NCBI GenBank assembly: GCA_025353725.1
Contig: JANXOF010000047.1
Coordinates: forward strand, 1-36,419
Source: Polyangiaceae bacterium
GTDB taxonomy: Bacteria; Myxococcota_A; Polyangia; Polyangiales; Polyangiaceae
DNA length: 36,419 nucleotides
Reading direction: 5' to 3'
Shown one piece after another: positions 27,223 through 35,817 of this stretch. The notes below the pieces were generated by a model, which was not told the DNA's origin, did no database searches, and was given only the letters and a program-made list of their open reading frames with translations. Each line of letters starts with the position of its first letter. Within the stretch, counting starts at the first letter, position 1. A program made the position numbers and the translations under genes.

Positions 27223-28860
27223 ATGCCCGCTTCATCGCCCGCTCCTGCCTCGATTCCGTACGCCATCGCCACGCAGTGCCATGAGCACTACGCGGCGAAC
27301 GTCGACGTTTGGAGCGAGCTAAGTGAGCTTTACAAGGGCGGATATGCCCTTGCGGCGAACGCGCAGAGATTCCTTCCTCGGCTCGTCGGCGAGCATGACG
27401 CGCGCTACGCCGACCGCCTCAAAGCGGCCGCGTACATCAATTACCTCGGGCAGATTGTCGACTACTTCGTGTCGGCGCTTTTCGCTCACGACCTCAACGT
27501 GACGGAAGCCGGCGACGCGAGCGACACGGGCACCGTGGGCTCGACCGGAGACCCCGTCTTCTGGTCTTGCTTTGCCGCGAACGCCGACCGTCGAGGCGGC
27601 GCCATCAACGACGTTTTGAAAACGGCTTTCCGCACTGCGCTACTCAAGCAGCGTGCGTACGTGGGCTGCGACTTGCCGAGGCCGGACGCCGTTGCGCCAC
27701 CCGTGAGCGCGCTTGACGAGGAACAGCTCGGGCTTACGCGCGGCTACGTTTACGAGATTCCGGTCGAGCAGGTCATCAACTGGAAACGCGACGACGAGAC
27801 CGGCGTGTTTCAATGGTGCGTGCTCCGTCGCAGCGAGCACGCGGCAGAGTCGCCCTTTCGTGCGCGAGGCAACGTCGTCGAGACGTTCAAAGTGTGGACG
27901 CGCGACGCGGCTAGCGTCGTGCGCTGGGACGTTTACGCAATTGAGTACGAGCCGAGCAAGCCGCCGAAACCGGAGGCTATCGTCTCGTGGGTGAGAGGGG
28001 ACGAGACGTCGTTCCGATCGATTCCCATTCACGCGCTCGAGTTGTCCGATGCGTTTTGGGTCGGCAACAAGGTCGGGCCGCTCGCAAAAGAGCACTACCA
28101 GCGACGCTCGACGCTCGTCTCGTCCGAGAACAAGAACCTTTGCGCGATTCCGGTCTACAAAGCTGGTCCTGAAGTCCCGTCTGTCGGCGGAAGTATCTCG
28201 CTCAATAGCGAGGACCCTGAGCGCGGGCATGACTTTACGACACGCGCCGAAGCGCGCGGCTACGTCGTGACGGGCGCTCAAGACGAGATTTACTACGCGG
28301 AGCCGTCGGGCACTTGCTACGAGCTGGTCGACAAGCAAATCTCCGCTCTCAAAGATGAAATGTTCCGCGTCGTCCATCAGATGGCCGCGTCCGTCTCCAA
28401 CAACCGCTCGGCTCTCGGCCGGTCGGGATTGTCCAAGCAGCAAGACCGCGCCGCGGAAGCGATTGTGCTCGGCGAGTTTGGCAGCATCGTCCGCGGGTAC
28501 GCCAAGCAGCTCTACGAGTGCGTGGCCGAGATGCGCGGCGAGAGCATCGTGTGGGTCACAAGTGGCCTCGATGAGTACGACGCGCAGGACCGCGAGTCGC
28601 TCGTGACCGAAGCTGCGCAGATGGACCTCGTGTCCATCCCGTCGCGCACGTTCAAGATTGAATATAAGACGAGCATCGCGGGCAAGCTTTTGCCGACACT
28701 GAATCCGCAGACGAAGAAAGTCATTCGCGACGAGATCGAAGCCGGCGTCGAGAACGAGCAAGAAATGAGCTCGCTCTTGCGGTCACCCTTGTCGTCCGTC
28801 GAAGCCGCAGCGCCGGCTTCCAACGAGTCGGACGGTGAAGCCCCGGCCGATGCCGCGTGA
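27223..28860 (+). CDS. Portal protein
   Basis: 545 residues from ATG 27223, 10 bp after terL. It resembles the DUF4055-type portal of many temperate phages: YAIATQCHEHYAANVDVWSE, LAANAQRFLPRLVGEHDARY, YLGQIVDYFVSALFAHDLNV; the clip and stem regions with RGYVYEIPVEQVINWKRDDE; and the C-terminal helical crown DEMFRVVHQMAASVSNNRSA, GRSGLSKQQDRAAEAIVLGE, and SIAGKLLPTLNPQTKKVIRD. Forms the dodecameric ring for packaging and head-tail attachment. Followed by the head protein with GTGA overlap. Confidence 0.87.
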   Translation: MPASSPAPASIPYAIATQCHEHYAANVDVWSELSELYKGGYALAANAQRFLPRLVGEHDARYADRLKAAAYINYLGQIVDYFVSALFAHDLNVTEAGDASDTGTVGSTGDPVFWSCFAANADRRGGAINDVLKTAFRTALLKQRAYVGCDLPRPDAVAPPVSALDEEQLGLTRGYVYEIPVEQVINWKRDDETGVFQWCVLRRSEHAAESPFRARGNVVETFKVWTRDAASVVRWDVYAIEYEPSKPPKPEAIVSWVRGDETSFRSIPIHALELSDAFWVGNKVGPLAKEHYQRRSTLVSSENKNLCAIPVYKAGPEVPSVGGSISLNSEDPERGHDFTTRAEARGYVVTGAQDEIYYAEPSGTCYELVDKQISALKDEMFRVVHQMAASVSNNRSALGRSGLSKQQDRAAEAIVLGEFGSIVRGYAKQLYECVAEMRGESIVWVTSGLDEYDAQDRESLVTEAAQMDLVSIPSRTFKIEYKTSIAGKLLPTLNPQTKKVIRDEIEAGVENEQEMSSLLRSPLSSVEAAAPASNESDGEAPADAA

Positions 28861-29762
28861 CGCCGTACGAGCGGACTGCGCGGGCAAGCGCCGGCGCGAT
28901 GCTGAAGGTCGAGCGTGACGCGCTTGTCGACTTACGACGGGAGGTTCGCAGCACGCTCGGAGAGTTGGTCCTCACGGTCGGCGGGCTATGGCCACGAAGT
29001 GAAAACGCGGACGCGAGAGTTCACGCTCTTGCCTCCGTCGGGACCGCCACCAAAGACGTTAGCGCTCGGGTCGCACGAGGCATTCGTTCCGCCCGCTCTG
29101 CCGCTCGAGACGCGGCGCTTGCCCGACTGAAAGCGGAAACGCTCGCCGCTGGCGTCGACGTCGCCTCCCCTGCGCGCTCCGACGGCGCCGAGGATGCGGG
29201 CCTCTCGGACATGACTGGCGCAAGCTACGCCGCGGCCTGGGGCGGCGCCATGATGCGCGAGGTCGTCCGCTGGACCAACGACGGCACCACGCCTCGCCTC
29301 GTGGCCGTAAGCCTCGCTCAAGACCACCGCCTCGCTCGCATCGCGGCCACCGAAGTTTCGCAAGCCTACAGCGACGAACATGCCGAAGCGGCGCTGGAGC
29401 TGGCGCGCCTCTACCCGGCTCTCAAAGGTCGCCTTTGGCGACGCTGGGACGCCATGCTCGACAGGCATCTCTGCCCGGTATGCAAAGCGATGGACGGCCA
29501 GGTAGTCCCCCTCGGGAAACCCTTCTTCGATATCGCGCGGAAGAAAAAGCTCGAGCCAGGTTTCGTGCATCCGCTCTGCCGGTGCATCGAAGTCGTCTTT
29601 GATGACGCCCCCGTCGTGCGGCCCATCCTGCCACCTCCCGAGACTCGGCCCGCTTTGAGCCCGAAAGTGTTCGCTAAAACACCCGGCGTCTTCGCGGCGC
29701 GACCTGGTTACCGCGGTGGCGGCGGTCGCTCAGGCGGCGGCGGGTCGACCGATTCCTTCTGA
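28857..29762 (+). CDS. Phage head morphogenesis protein (SPP1 gp7/Mu gpF type)
   Basis: 301 residues from GTG 28857 (GTGA overlap with portal). The C-terminal minor-head domain is clear: RRWDAMLDRHLCPVCKAMDG, then QVVPLGKPFF, then PGFVHPLCRC with its Cys/His set (C-P-x-C ... H-P-x-C-R-C). An N-terminal helical part and a Gly-rich tail (RGGGGRSGGGGSTDSF) complete it. Minor capsid protein acting with the portal in assembly or ejected with the DNA. Confidence 0.87.
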   Translation: MTPYERTARASAGAMLKVERDALVDLRREVRSTLGELVLTVGGLWPRSENADARVHALASVGTATKDVSARVARGIRSARSAARDAALARLKAETLAAGVDVASPARSDGAEDAGLSDMTGASYAAAWGGAMMREVVRWTNDGTTPRLVAVSLAQDHRLARIAATEVSQAYSDEHAEAALELARLYPALKGRLWRRWDAMLDRHLCPVCKAMDGQVVPLGKPFFDIARKKKLEPGFVHPLCRCIEVVFDDAPVVRPILPPPETRPALSPKVFAKTPGVFAARPGYRGGGGRSGGGGSTDSF

Positions 29763-29775
29763 CGCGGAGCTCCCT

Positions 29776-30249
29776 ATGTCCCTCGCCTTATTCAAGTTTA
29801 TCGAAACTGCTCCGTCCGCTCCAGGCACGGCCATAAGTTCGCAGTCGGTGCAAGGCTCCGGCAAGGCCGCGGGCGTCGCCGGTCCCCTCGACGACTACGA
29901 GGCGGTGACCGTCATCGCCGAACTCGCGGGCAACACCGGCGGCACGCTCGACGTGTTCGTCCAGGCGTCGTTTGACGAGGGCGCGTCGTGGTTTGACTTC
30001 GCGCACTTTGCGCAGCTCGCGCCGGCGGCCGCACCGACTCAGTACCTGCTCAACGCTTCTCTTTCGTCGAACCTTACCTCGCCCGTCGTGGTCGGGAAAA
30101 ACACAACGCCGCTCCTTGCCGCCGGCACGTGCGTCAATGGAGCGTTTGGCGACCGGATGCGCCTCGTGATGGTTTCCGGCGCAGGGACCACCGTAGGCGC
30201 GGCTGTGAAGGTCTCCGTCATCGGTCAACGCGTCTTCCCGCGGTCGTAG
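29776..30249 (+). CDS. Hypothetical head/virion protein
   Basis: 157 residues from ATG 29776 with GGAG 5-6 bp upstream. All-beta, low-charge sequence (LDDYEAVTVIAELAGNTGGT; LDVFVQASFDEGASWFDFAH; KVSVIGQRVFPRS), similar in style to phage decoration or Ig-like proteins (the 'D-x-F-V-Q-x-S-x-D-x-G-x-x-W' run occurs in many small virion proteins). Located between minor head protein and scaffold genes. Confidence 0.6.
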   Translation: MSLALFKFIETAPSAPGTAISSQSVQGSGKAAGVAGPLDDYEAVTVIAELAGNTGGTLDVFVQASFDEGASWFDFAHFAQLAPAAAPTQYLLNASLSSNLTSPVVVGKNTTPLLAAGTCVNGAFGDRMRLVMVSGAGTTVGAAVKVSVIGQRVFPRS

Positions 30250-30253
30250 CCGC

Positions 30254-30622
30254 GTGTTTGACGCGCTGCTGGTGCTCCTCGTGCTCGCGCAAGGACTGGT
30301 ACTCGCTCACTTTTTGACCAAACGCGTCGACGAACTATCCAAACGAAAGCCCACTCTCATGATTAACCTCGAAGAACTCACCGCAGCCCTCGACGCAGAG
30401 ACCACGGCGGTCGCTATTCGCATCGAAGCGCTTCTCGCAGACCTCATCTACGCGCAGAACAACAACCAGGCTCCTAAGCCTGAAACGCTGGCCGCCCTCA
30501 CGGCGATATCCGCGCGCCTCAAGGTGCTCGGCGCCAATCCGGCCGACCCGATTCCTTCAGGCACGTCTGCCGCTGGCGATAAGCCCACGACGGTCGCTGA
30601 CGTCCCGCCCGCTCAGACCTGA
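30254..30622 (+). CDS. Small protein with N-terminal membrane helix
   Basis: 122 residues from GTG 30254; FDALLVLLVLAQGLVLAHFL is a strong transmembrane helix. A second start, ATG 30359, gives an 87-residue soluble helical protein (INLEELTAALDAETTAVAIR; IEALLADLIYAQNN), so two forms may be made from one frame. The C-terminus is Pro/Thr-rich. Function unknown; a dual-start holin-like arrangement or just a structural protein. The gap 30623-30741 contains no gene. Confidence 0.55.
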   Translation: MFDALLVLLVLAQGLVLAHFLTKRVDELSKRKPTLMINLEELTAALDAETTAVAIRIEALLADLIYAQNNNQAPKPETLAALTAISARLKVLGANPADPIPSGTSAAGDKPTTVADVPPAQT

Positions 30623-30741
30623 GCGCGCTCTCTTTCGTCACGTCTTTTCTTATCACCCATTCACCGGCGCGCGGACGTTCCGCGTACACCCGAAACACTT
30701 GATGCGAGCCACGGCGGCGAGCGTCGAGCACGGAGGTCTTT

Positions 30742-31464
30742 ATGGACCCAATTCAGCCGCAGGGTAACGGTTCACCCCAAGAACCGCAGGGCGGCACGCC
30801 CTCAAGTGTCAACGAAGAACGCGTCGCTGAGATTGTGAACAGGGCTATCAGCGCGCGACACAAAAGCTTCCAAGAGCAATTCAACAAGCAACTTGAAACG
30901 TCGCTCAAAGGCATCACGGAGAGCATCTCGGTCCTCGCCGAGCGCTCCGCACCGTCGCCTTCGCCTTCGCCACAAGGCAACGGCGAAGCGCCCAAACGAA
31001 ACCGCGACGAGACGGTCGACGAGAGCCCCGCGTTCAAGAGCCTTCAGCGGCAGTTTGCCGACCTGAAAGCCGAAAACGAACGCAACGCGCAGGCCGCCAA
31101 TGCGGAGCGGTTGAAGACGCGCGACACCGTGTTGCGGCAACGCGTCTCGGAGTCGCTCGCGGAGATAGGCATTCGAGAGCCCGCGCGAATCAAGCAAGCT
31201 ATCCACCACCTGGTCGATGGCGAGAAGCGAATCGCGTACGACGAAGACAGCAACAGCCTCGTGTTCCGTGACTCGGACGATGCCGTTTTAGACCTTACGA
31301 CAGGCCTCAAAAGCTGGTCAAAGAGCGACGACGGAAAACACTTTCTACCCCCCACCGGCGCGCGCGGATCAGGCGACGGACGGGGACCAAACGCTCCCGC
31401 CCAAAGAGGTCCCGTCGACCAAGATGCCGTATGGCATGCGTTGACGGCCAACCTCTTGGGCTGA
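30742..31464 (+). CDS. Scaffolding protein
   Basis: 240 residues from ATG 30742 (GGAGG upstream). It has a Pro/Gly-rich start, helix NEERVAEIVNRAISARHKSF then QEQFNKQLETSLKGITESIS, Ser/Pro linker, a long coiled coil (SLQRQFADLKAENERNAQAA), a folded segment ARIKQAIHHLVDGEKRIAYD, and a flexible end. Directly before the capsid gene, helical and charged, it fits the internal scaffold that guides capsid assembly. No protease motif is seen. Confidence 0.75.
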   Translation: MDPIQPQGNGSPQEPQGGTPSSVNEERVAEIVNRAISARHKSFQEQFNKQLETSLKGITESISVLAERSAPSPSPSPQGNGEAPKRNRDETVDESPAFKSLQRQFADLKAENERNAQAANAERLKTRDTVLRQRVSESLAEIGIREPARIKQAIHHLVDGEKRIAYDEDSNSLVFRDSDDAVLDLTTGLKSWSKSDDGKHFLPPTGARGSGDGRGPNAPAQRGPVDQDAVWHALTANLLG

Positions 31465-31502
31465 GCGTTCCTACACGCTGATTCAAGAAGGAAGAATCGA
31501 AC

Positions 31503-32567
31503 ATGGCAGCGGAAAATCTCGCGTCGATTAGCGCGGCGCTCAGTCAAATCTTTGCCCCCGAACTCAAGCGGCAGTGGAACCGCTCGGCGGTCACGGCGGC
31601 GTTTGTGTCCGCGACTGCGGGCGCCGGCAAGAACGCGGCGTGGGACGTCGAGTTTGGCGGAGCCACGGCCGCCACCGTCGCGGAAGGCTCCGACGTGCTT
31701 CCCGGCGAATTCAACTCGGACGTGAATCAGCCGGCCATCCTGCCGTGGGCACACTACCGGTCGTCGTTCTCGATTACCGAGACTGAGCTTGACGCAGCCG
31801 CGTCATCTACAGGCATCCCGCAAGCCTTGCAGGACCTCTTCGGCGACCGCGTCTTCGGCGCGGCGGCAAAGATTGCCCGGCTCATCAACACTGACATGTT
31901 CACAGGCACGGGCCTCGACGGCTCGAGCAACCCGACCCTCGTCGGGTTCTTCGGCGGCGCAGTGGACGCTACCGGCGTCTATGGCGGACTGTCGCGCGGG
32001 ACCTATCCCGAGTGGGCCGGCAACGTTCTGTCCAACGGCGGCATTGCGCGCCCCCTCACGCTCGACTTGCTCGCGCAGATGGATGCGAACATCTTCACGG
32101 CCTCACGAGAGCCCTGGACATGCCTCATCACGTCAGCGGGCGTTCTTCGCAAGTACGAAGGCCTCTTCGAGCCGAACCGTCGCCTTCCCGGCGGAGGTAA
32201 CGCCATGCCTGCGTACGGCTCTGGCGCCGTCAACGACGCGCAGATGCAGCCCGACGCCTGGTACAAGGGGAAGCCCGTCTTCCGGGACCCGTCAGCGCCC
32301 GCAGGCACGTGCGTCTTCTTCAACGCCAACAACGTCAAGGCGAAGTACCTGCCGCGCATCGCAACGCCGCAGGACGCAGTCATGATGCGCATGCTCAACC
32401 TGCAAGGGTCGAGCGGCTCTGTCACCGACGTCACGAGCATCCCCGCTCGTATCGCCGTGCTCGCCAAAACCGGAGACTCGGTCAAGGTGAGCATCAAGAC
32501 TGTCCTTCAGATGCTTGTCATGCGCCCGAACTCGTTCGGAATTGTGCGCGACATCAGCGAGAGCTGA
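31503..32567 (+). CDS. Major capsid protein (HK97 fold)
   Basis: 354 residues with AAGGA 9 bp before ATG 31503. The N-arm and E-loop region AWDVEFGGATAATVAEGSDV then LPGEFNSDVNQP is followed by YRSSFSITETELDAAASSTG; the P- and A-domain blocks include LINTDMFTGTGLDGSSNPTL and RPLTLDLLAQMDANIFTASR; the end PNSFGIVRDISES is typical of capsid C-termini. Right after the scaffold, before a putative decoration protein. Most abundant late protein expected. Confidence 0.85.
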   Translation: MAAENLASISAALSQIFAPELKRQWNRSAVTAAFVSATAGAGKNAAWDVEFGGATAATVAEGSDVLPGEFNSDVNQPAILPWAHYRSSFSITETELDAAASSTGIPQALQDLFGDRVFGAAAKIARLINTDMFTGTGLDGSSNPTLVGFFGGAVDATGVYGGLSRGTYPEWAGNVLSNGGIARPLTLDLLAQMDANIFTASREPWTCLITSAGVLRKYEGLFEPNRRLPGGGNAMPAYGSGAVNDAQMQPDAWYKGKPVFRDPSAPAGTCVFFNANNVKAKYLPRIATPQDAVMMRMLNLQGSSGSVTDVTSIPARIAVLAKTGDSVKVSIKTVLQMLVMRPNSFGIVRDISES

Positions 32568-32575
32568 GGCCTACC

Positions 32576-33139
32576 ATGTCTATCATTACCAGGCAGATTT
32601 CGGACCTCATCCCTTTCGCGCTGACGCTCGCGTGGAACCAGTGGCGCGGAGGCGCGGCGCAGGTCGGCGCGTCCTTCCACGCGGACGCTACGAGCTCCAC
32701 GACGGGCGACGCCACCACGCCAGTGACCGCGGCGCTGACCGTAAGCGCCGCGAACGCGTCCGACCTCCCGACGTGCCTTGTGCTCGCAAACCAAGTCCAG
32801 GGCGTCCTGCAGACGCATTGGGCAGACGGCATATCGACGAACAAGTACGCGTCGGGAGCTCATAAAATACCAGACACGACAAACGCCACGGTGCGGCCGA
32901 CTGCGGTGGACCTCGCGACCACCGTAGCGCTCGCCAATTTCCTCAAAGTGCAGCTCAACGCGCACCTTGGGCAGGCCGGCGTGCACTACACCAACGACGC
33001 CACGAACACTGTAGCGGCCGCCAACGCCTCGGACCTCGCTACGTCCATCACGCTCCTAAACGCCCTCAAGACTGCGACGAACGCGCATATGGCAAGCGCG
33101 CCCGCGGCCTCGTCGATGATTAACGTCGTCGGCGCCTGA
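32576..33139 (+). CDS. Capsid-associated protein with three helical repeats
   Basis: 187 residues from ATG 32576. It contains about three copies of a 45-residue unit of form S-D-L-x-T-x-x-x-L-x-N-x-L-K-x-x-x-N-A-H followed by x-V-H-x-x-x-D-x-T-N; copies start near ASDLPTCLVLANQVQGVLQT, AVDLATTVALANFLKVQLNA and ASDLATSITLLNALKTATNA. This repeat is seen in phage head-decoration and virion proteins. Position after the capsid gene agrees. Confidence 0.68.
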   Translation: MSIITRQISDLIPFALTLAWNQWRGGAAQVGASFHADATSSTTGDATTPVTAALTVSAANASDLPTCLVLANQVQGVLQTHWADGISTNKYASGAHKIPDTTNATVRPTAVDLATTVALANFLKVQLNAHLGQAGVHYTNDATNTVAAANASDLATSITLLNALKTATNAHMASAPAASSMINVVGA

Positions 33140-33145
33140 TTCAAT

Positions 33146-33175
33146 GAACGAAGTTCGCTTGCGCGGGCTTCGTTC
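33146..33175 (+). repeat. Inverted repeat after the capsid genes
   Basis: GAACGAAG (33146-33153) and CTTCGTTC (33168-33175) are 8-bp perfect arms with a 14-nt loop, followed by CCTCACC with no T-run. It sits 6 bp after the decoration-like stop and may be an mRNA-stabilising or partial-termination hairpin separating head from connector genes. Confidence 0.45.
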
Positions 33176-33196
33176 CTCACCTCCGAGAGTTTCCTG

Positions 33197-33631
33197 ATGC
33201 CTTTGCCCTTTCCGAATCAACCCGTCGTCCAAACGTTCACAACGTGGACGAATCCAACCGACGCGGCCGTCTATCTCGATATCCACGTAGGCGCAACGTT
33301 CTCGAATCCTTCGGGGCGCTTTCGCTACGTCGTTCCGGCGCACGGCGAAGTGCAGATTCCTGGCGAGTACGATCTCGCGGTGCACGACACGCGTGACGGC
33401 GTCATCGTAGGCGGCCTTGGTCCGCAGTTGCGACGGAAAGACCGCGTCGAGCAGCTTCACCAGTCGCTTGACGCGAACAAGTCGGCGGAAAAGGAAGCCC
33501 AGGCAGAAGCCGAGCAGGCGCTCATCGCCAAGCAGGCGGCCGAGCAAGCCGTGATGCTGGCCGTGTCGAAAAAGCAGGCCGCGGTCGAGGCGCAAGCGCG
33601 CGTGTCCACGACTGAAAAGTTGTCCAAGTAA
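33197..33631 (+). CDS. Hypothetical virion/connector protein
   Basis: 144 residues from ATG 33197. The N-terminal 75 residues are beta-rich (DAAVYLDIHVGATFSNPSGR; YVVPAHGEVQIPGEYDLAV), resembling small capsid-linking domains, and the C-terminal 60 are an Ala/Glu/Lys/Gln helix (AEKEAQAEAEQALIAKQAAE), a likely coiled coil. No exact family. In the head-to-tail segment of the late operon. Confidence 0.6.
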   Translation: MPLPFPNQPVVQTFTTWTNPTDAAVYLDIHVGATFSNPSGRFRYVVPAHGEVQIPGEYDLAVHDTRDGVIVGGLGPQLRRKDRVEQLHQSLDANKSAEKEAQAEAEQALIAKQAAEQAVMLAVSKKQAAVEAQARVSTTEKLSK

Positions 33632-33660
33632 ACCAAAGCCGAAGGGAGCGAGGCGCGAGC

Positions 33661-34077
33661 ATGGCATTCATCGAATCCGATCGCGTTGCGCTTCGTCACT
33701 TTCTTGGCTTCTCCGCCATCTTCTTGCAAGCCGACTCACGGCTCGAGTCGGCCATCTCTTCGGTCCAATCGATAGCCGACGGCGGCACGCGGCCGACGAA
33801 CGACACTGAACTCGCCATCAAAGCGATGGTCGTAAACCTCTTCGCGCTTGAAAAGCAGATGATGTGCCTTTGGGCGCAAGCGTCGGTCAGCAAAGCTGAC
33901 GAGATTACCATCGACGCGTATCGGGGGCGGCAGATGCTCTGCGCCGAAGGGCGTCGGCTTGTTCGCGGCCTCGAGGTGGCGCTCGCGACGCGGCGTCGAG
34001 GCGACGTGTTTGGCCAAGGGCACAGTCATCCGAACGGCGATGCGTTTGACGCCTTTACGGCCGGGCCAAACTGGTAA
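33661..34077 (+). CDS. Head-tail connector-region protein
   Basis: 138 residues from ATG 33661 (GAAGGGAG upstream). Mostly helical: RLESAISSVQSIADGGTRPT, TELAIKAMVVNLFALEKQMM, CLWAQASVSKADEITIDAYR. The size and helix content fit gp6/gp15-type connector proteins, but no signature is decisive. Its stop shares a base with the next ATG (TAATG). Confidence 0.58.
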   Translation: MAFIESDRVALRHFLGFSAIFLQADSRLESAISSVQSIADGGTRPTNDTELAIKAMVVNLFALEKQMMCLWAQASVSKADEITIDAYRGRQMLCAEGRRLVRGLEVALATRRRGDVFGQGHSHPNGDAFDAFTAGPNW

Positions 34078-34577
34078 TGGCCGGCTGTCCGTCCGAATGC
34101 GGAACGAGCTTACGCGATTCCCTTTTGCCCATGCTCGACGCCATCCGAGGCATTCCGGGGATGCTAGGTCTGCGGCAGTTTTCTGTGCAAGTCGTGTCAC
34201 GCAAGTGGACCGGCACCCGCCCGGGTCTCGGCACGAAGTCAGACTCGACGAGCGACGTCGTGGTCGACCTCGGAACCTACGCGCCGAAAGTCACGCTCGT
34301 CAGCGCGAAAGAAATAGCCTCAAGCGGCGGTCTCTACGTCGACCAAGACTTGCGCGTCGGTCCTTTGACGCCAGAGTTTCAGACGTGGCTCTGCGAAGGA
34401 ACGCACATCAATCTCTTTGACCCGCCGGTTACGCCTGGCAAAGGGTTCGAGCTTTTCTTCAAGGTCACGGGCCCGGGCTATCCGGACTCAGGCGCCTGGT
34501 TTAAGAAGCTCTCCCAAGACACGACAAAAAACTTTTCCTATTCTTTCGTGCTTCGCAAAACGGCGCAGCTCCCATGA
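34077..34577 (+). CDS. Hypothetical head-tail joining protein
   Basis: 166 residues; ATG 34077 overlaps the previous stop by one base. A helix-rich start with MLDAIRGIPGMLGLRQFSVQ, then a beta-rich body including DVVVDLGTYAPKVTLVSAKE, LYVDQDLRVGPLTPEF and FELFFKVTGPGYPDSGAWFK. It resembles unnamed proteins between connector and gp10-like genes in contractile-tail prophages. Followed by an ATGA-overlapping gene. Confidence 0.6.
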   Translation: MAGCPSECGTSLRDSLLPMLDAIRGIPGMLGLRQFSVQVVSRKWTGTRPGLGTKSDSTSDVVVDLGTYAPKVTLVSAKEIASSGGLYVDQDLRVGPLTPEFQTWLCEGTHINLFDPPVTPGKGFELFFKVTGPGYPDSGAWFKKLSQDTTKNFSYSFVLRKTAQLP

Positions 34578-35035
34578 GCGGCGTCGCGGCTGTCGTCACG
34601 CACGGCAATCTGTTTTCGCAGCTCAACGACCTCGTCGCAGGCGTGCAGAATAACGCGTCGCAAGCCGTCAAGACTGCGACGCATATCGTGTACAGCGACG
34701 CCAAGAACACGCCGCTCTTCAAAGACCGCACGGGTTTTCTCCGTGAGTCGATTCAGGAGAGCGTCGACGGCTTAAAAGGCAAAGTCGTTCGCACCCGAAA
34801 GCTTTACGCGACCTACCTCGCGAACGGCACAGTGGCTCACATCATCGAGGCACGAAAGCCGGGCGGAATGCTTGCGTTTCGCGTCGATGGCGTGCTCGTG
34901 TTTCGGCGCCGCGTGCGTCACCCCGGCACGCGAGCGAGGCCCTTTATGCAGCACGCTTACGATATCGGCGTGCGCGTGCTGCCGCAGCTCACCGAGCGCT
35001 ATGTCGACGCGGCCATTCGTCAGTTCAACAAATGA
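34574..35035 (+). CDS. HK97 gp10-like tail-completion protein
   Basis: 153 residues (ATGA overlap). Hallmarks: helix VKTATHIVYSDAKNTPLFKD, then RTGFLRESIQESVDGLKGKV, RTRKLYATYLANGTVAHIIE, and RPFMQHAYDIGVRVLPQLTE. The pattern x-T-G-x-L-x-x-S-I ... Y-A-x-Y-x-x-x-G-T ... R-P-F-M is the HK97 gp10 family's. It joins or completes the tail at the head interface. Confidence 0.82.
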   Translation: MSGVAAVVTHGNLFSQLNDLVAGVQNNASQAVKTATHIVYSDAKNTPLFKDRTGFLRESIQESVDGLKGKVVRTRKLYATYLANGTVAHIIEARKPGGMLAFRVDGVLVFRRRVRHPGTRARPFMQHAYDIGVRVLPQLTERYVDAAIRQFNK

Positions 35036-35751
35036 GCGAGTTCTCTTCTTTCAAGTACGGCGGCACCGTCTACCCGCTGCCGACGAGCTCGCCGAACTCG
35101 CTTCTGCGCGACGCCGACCCTGCGGTCTATTGGCTCCTCGAGTACTTCTCTGCAATTCTCACGACGCACCTCGGCGCTCGGCTCGTCGCGGAGGCCATCG
35201 CCGCAGGCGCCCCCGTCGCGGAAGCCGTGGCGTACAAGACGCCGCTCGACCCGCTTCCGTGGCTCCTCGAAGAGCACTTCACGTTTCCGTTGCTCGCCGT
35301 CTATCGGATGTCCAACGCCATCACGCGGAAGAGCACCAACTGGAGTCAGGACACGTGCAAACTCGGCGTGGCTTACGTCCTGCCGCCTCTTACGCCAGGG
35401 CAGGCCGAAGTCCTGATGCCCGTGTTGACGTCTGTGTCGCGCATCCTCGCGAGCCGAATTGAGCAAGGCTTCGACCCCAGCTTTCTGAACGGTGCTCGCG
35501 TGCTTTCAGCGGCGTATGCAAACCTCGACACGGCGAGCTTCCCCGCCGATGGTTCGTTCGGTGTCTTCCAAGGGATGGGCAACCTTGAGTTCCCGTCGTG
35601 GACCGGCACCCTCACCATCACGGAGCGCCAAATGCCGGCGCCCGAGCTCGTCGCCCTCACGGGCACTGACAACCAGATTGACCTAAACAATTCGGACGAC
35701 ACATCGGTCGTGAATTTCGTCGCCTTCAAAAGCGACATCGTCGTGCCCTAA
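35032..35751 (+). CDS. Tail terminator-like protein
   Basis: 239 residues (ATGA overlap with the gp10-like gene). Contains LPWLLEEHFTFPLLAVYRMS, WSQDTCKLGVAYVLPPLTPG, VLMPVLTSVSRILASRIEQG, and FPSWTGTLTITERQMPAPEL. The arrangement strand-helix-strand of a small alpha/beta protein, its size and its position between gp10-like and sheath genes fit tail terminators of Mu-like or P2-like myophages. Assignment is by position and pattern. Confidence 0.62.
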   Translation: MSEFSSFKYGGTVYPLPTSSPNSLLRDADPAVYWLLEYFSAILTTHLGARLVAEAIAAGAPVAEAVAYKTPLDPLPWLLEEHFTFPLLAVYRMSNAITRKSTNWSQDTCKLGVAYVLPPLTPGQAEVLMPVLTSVSRILASRIEQGFDPSFLNGARVLSAAYANLDTASFPADGSFGVFQGMGNLEFPSWTGTLTITERQMPAPELVALTGTDNQIDLNNSDDTSVVNFVAFKSDIVVP

Positions 35752-35817
35752 CCGGACACGGCTCGCACACAAGTCACCCAAAGAGCGCGCGCTAACCCCG
35801 CGCGAACGGAGTCGGTT

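Noticed and set aside
27640-28761. Minus-strand 373-codon frame opposite the portal gene
   Set aside because: Long only because of high GC; residues mirror the portal codons and there are no start signals or neighbours in that direction.
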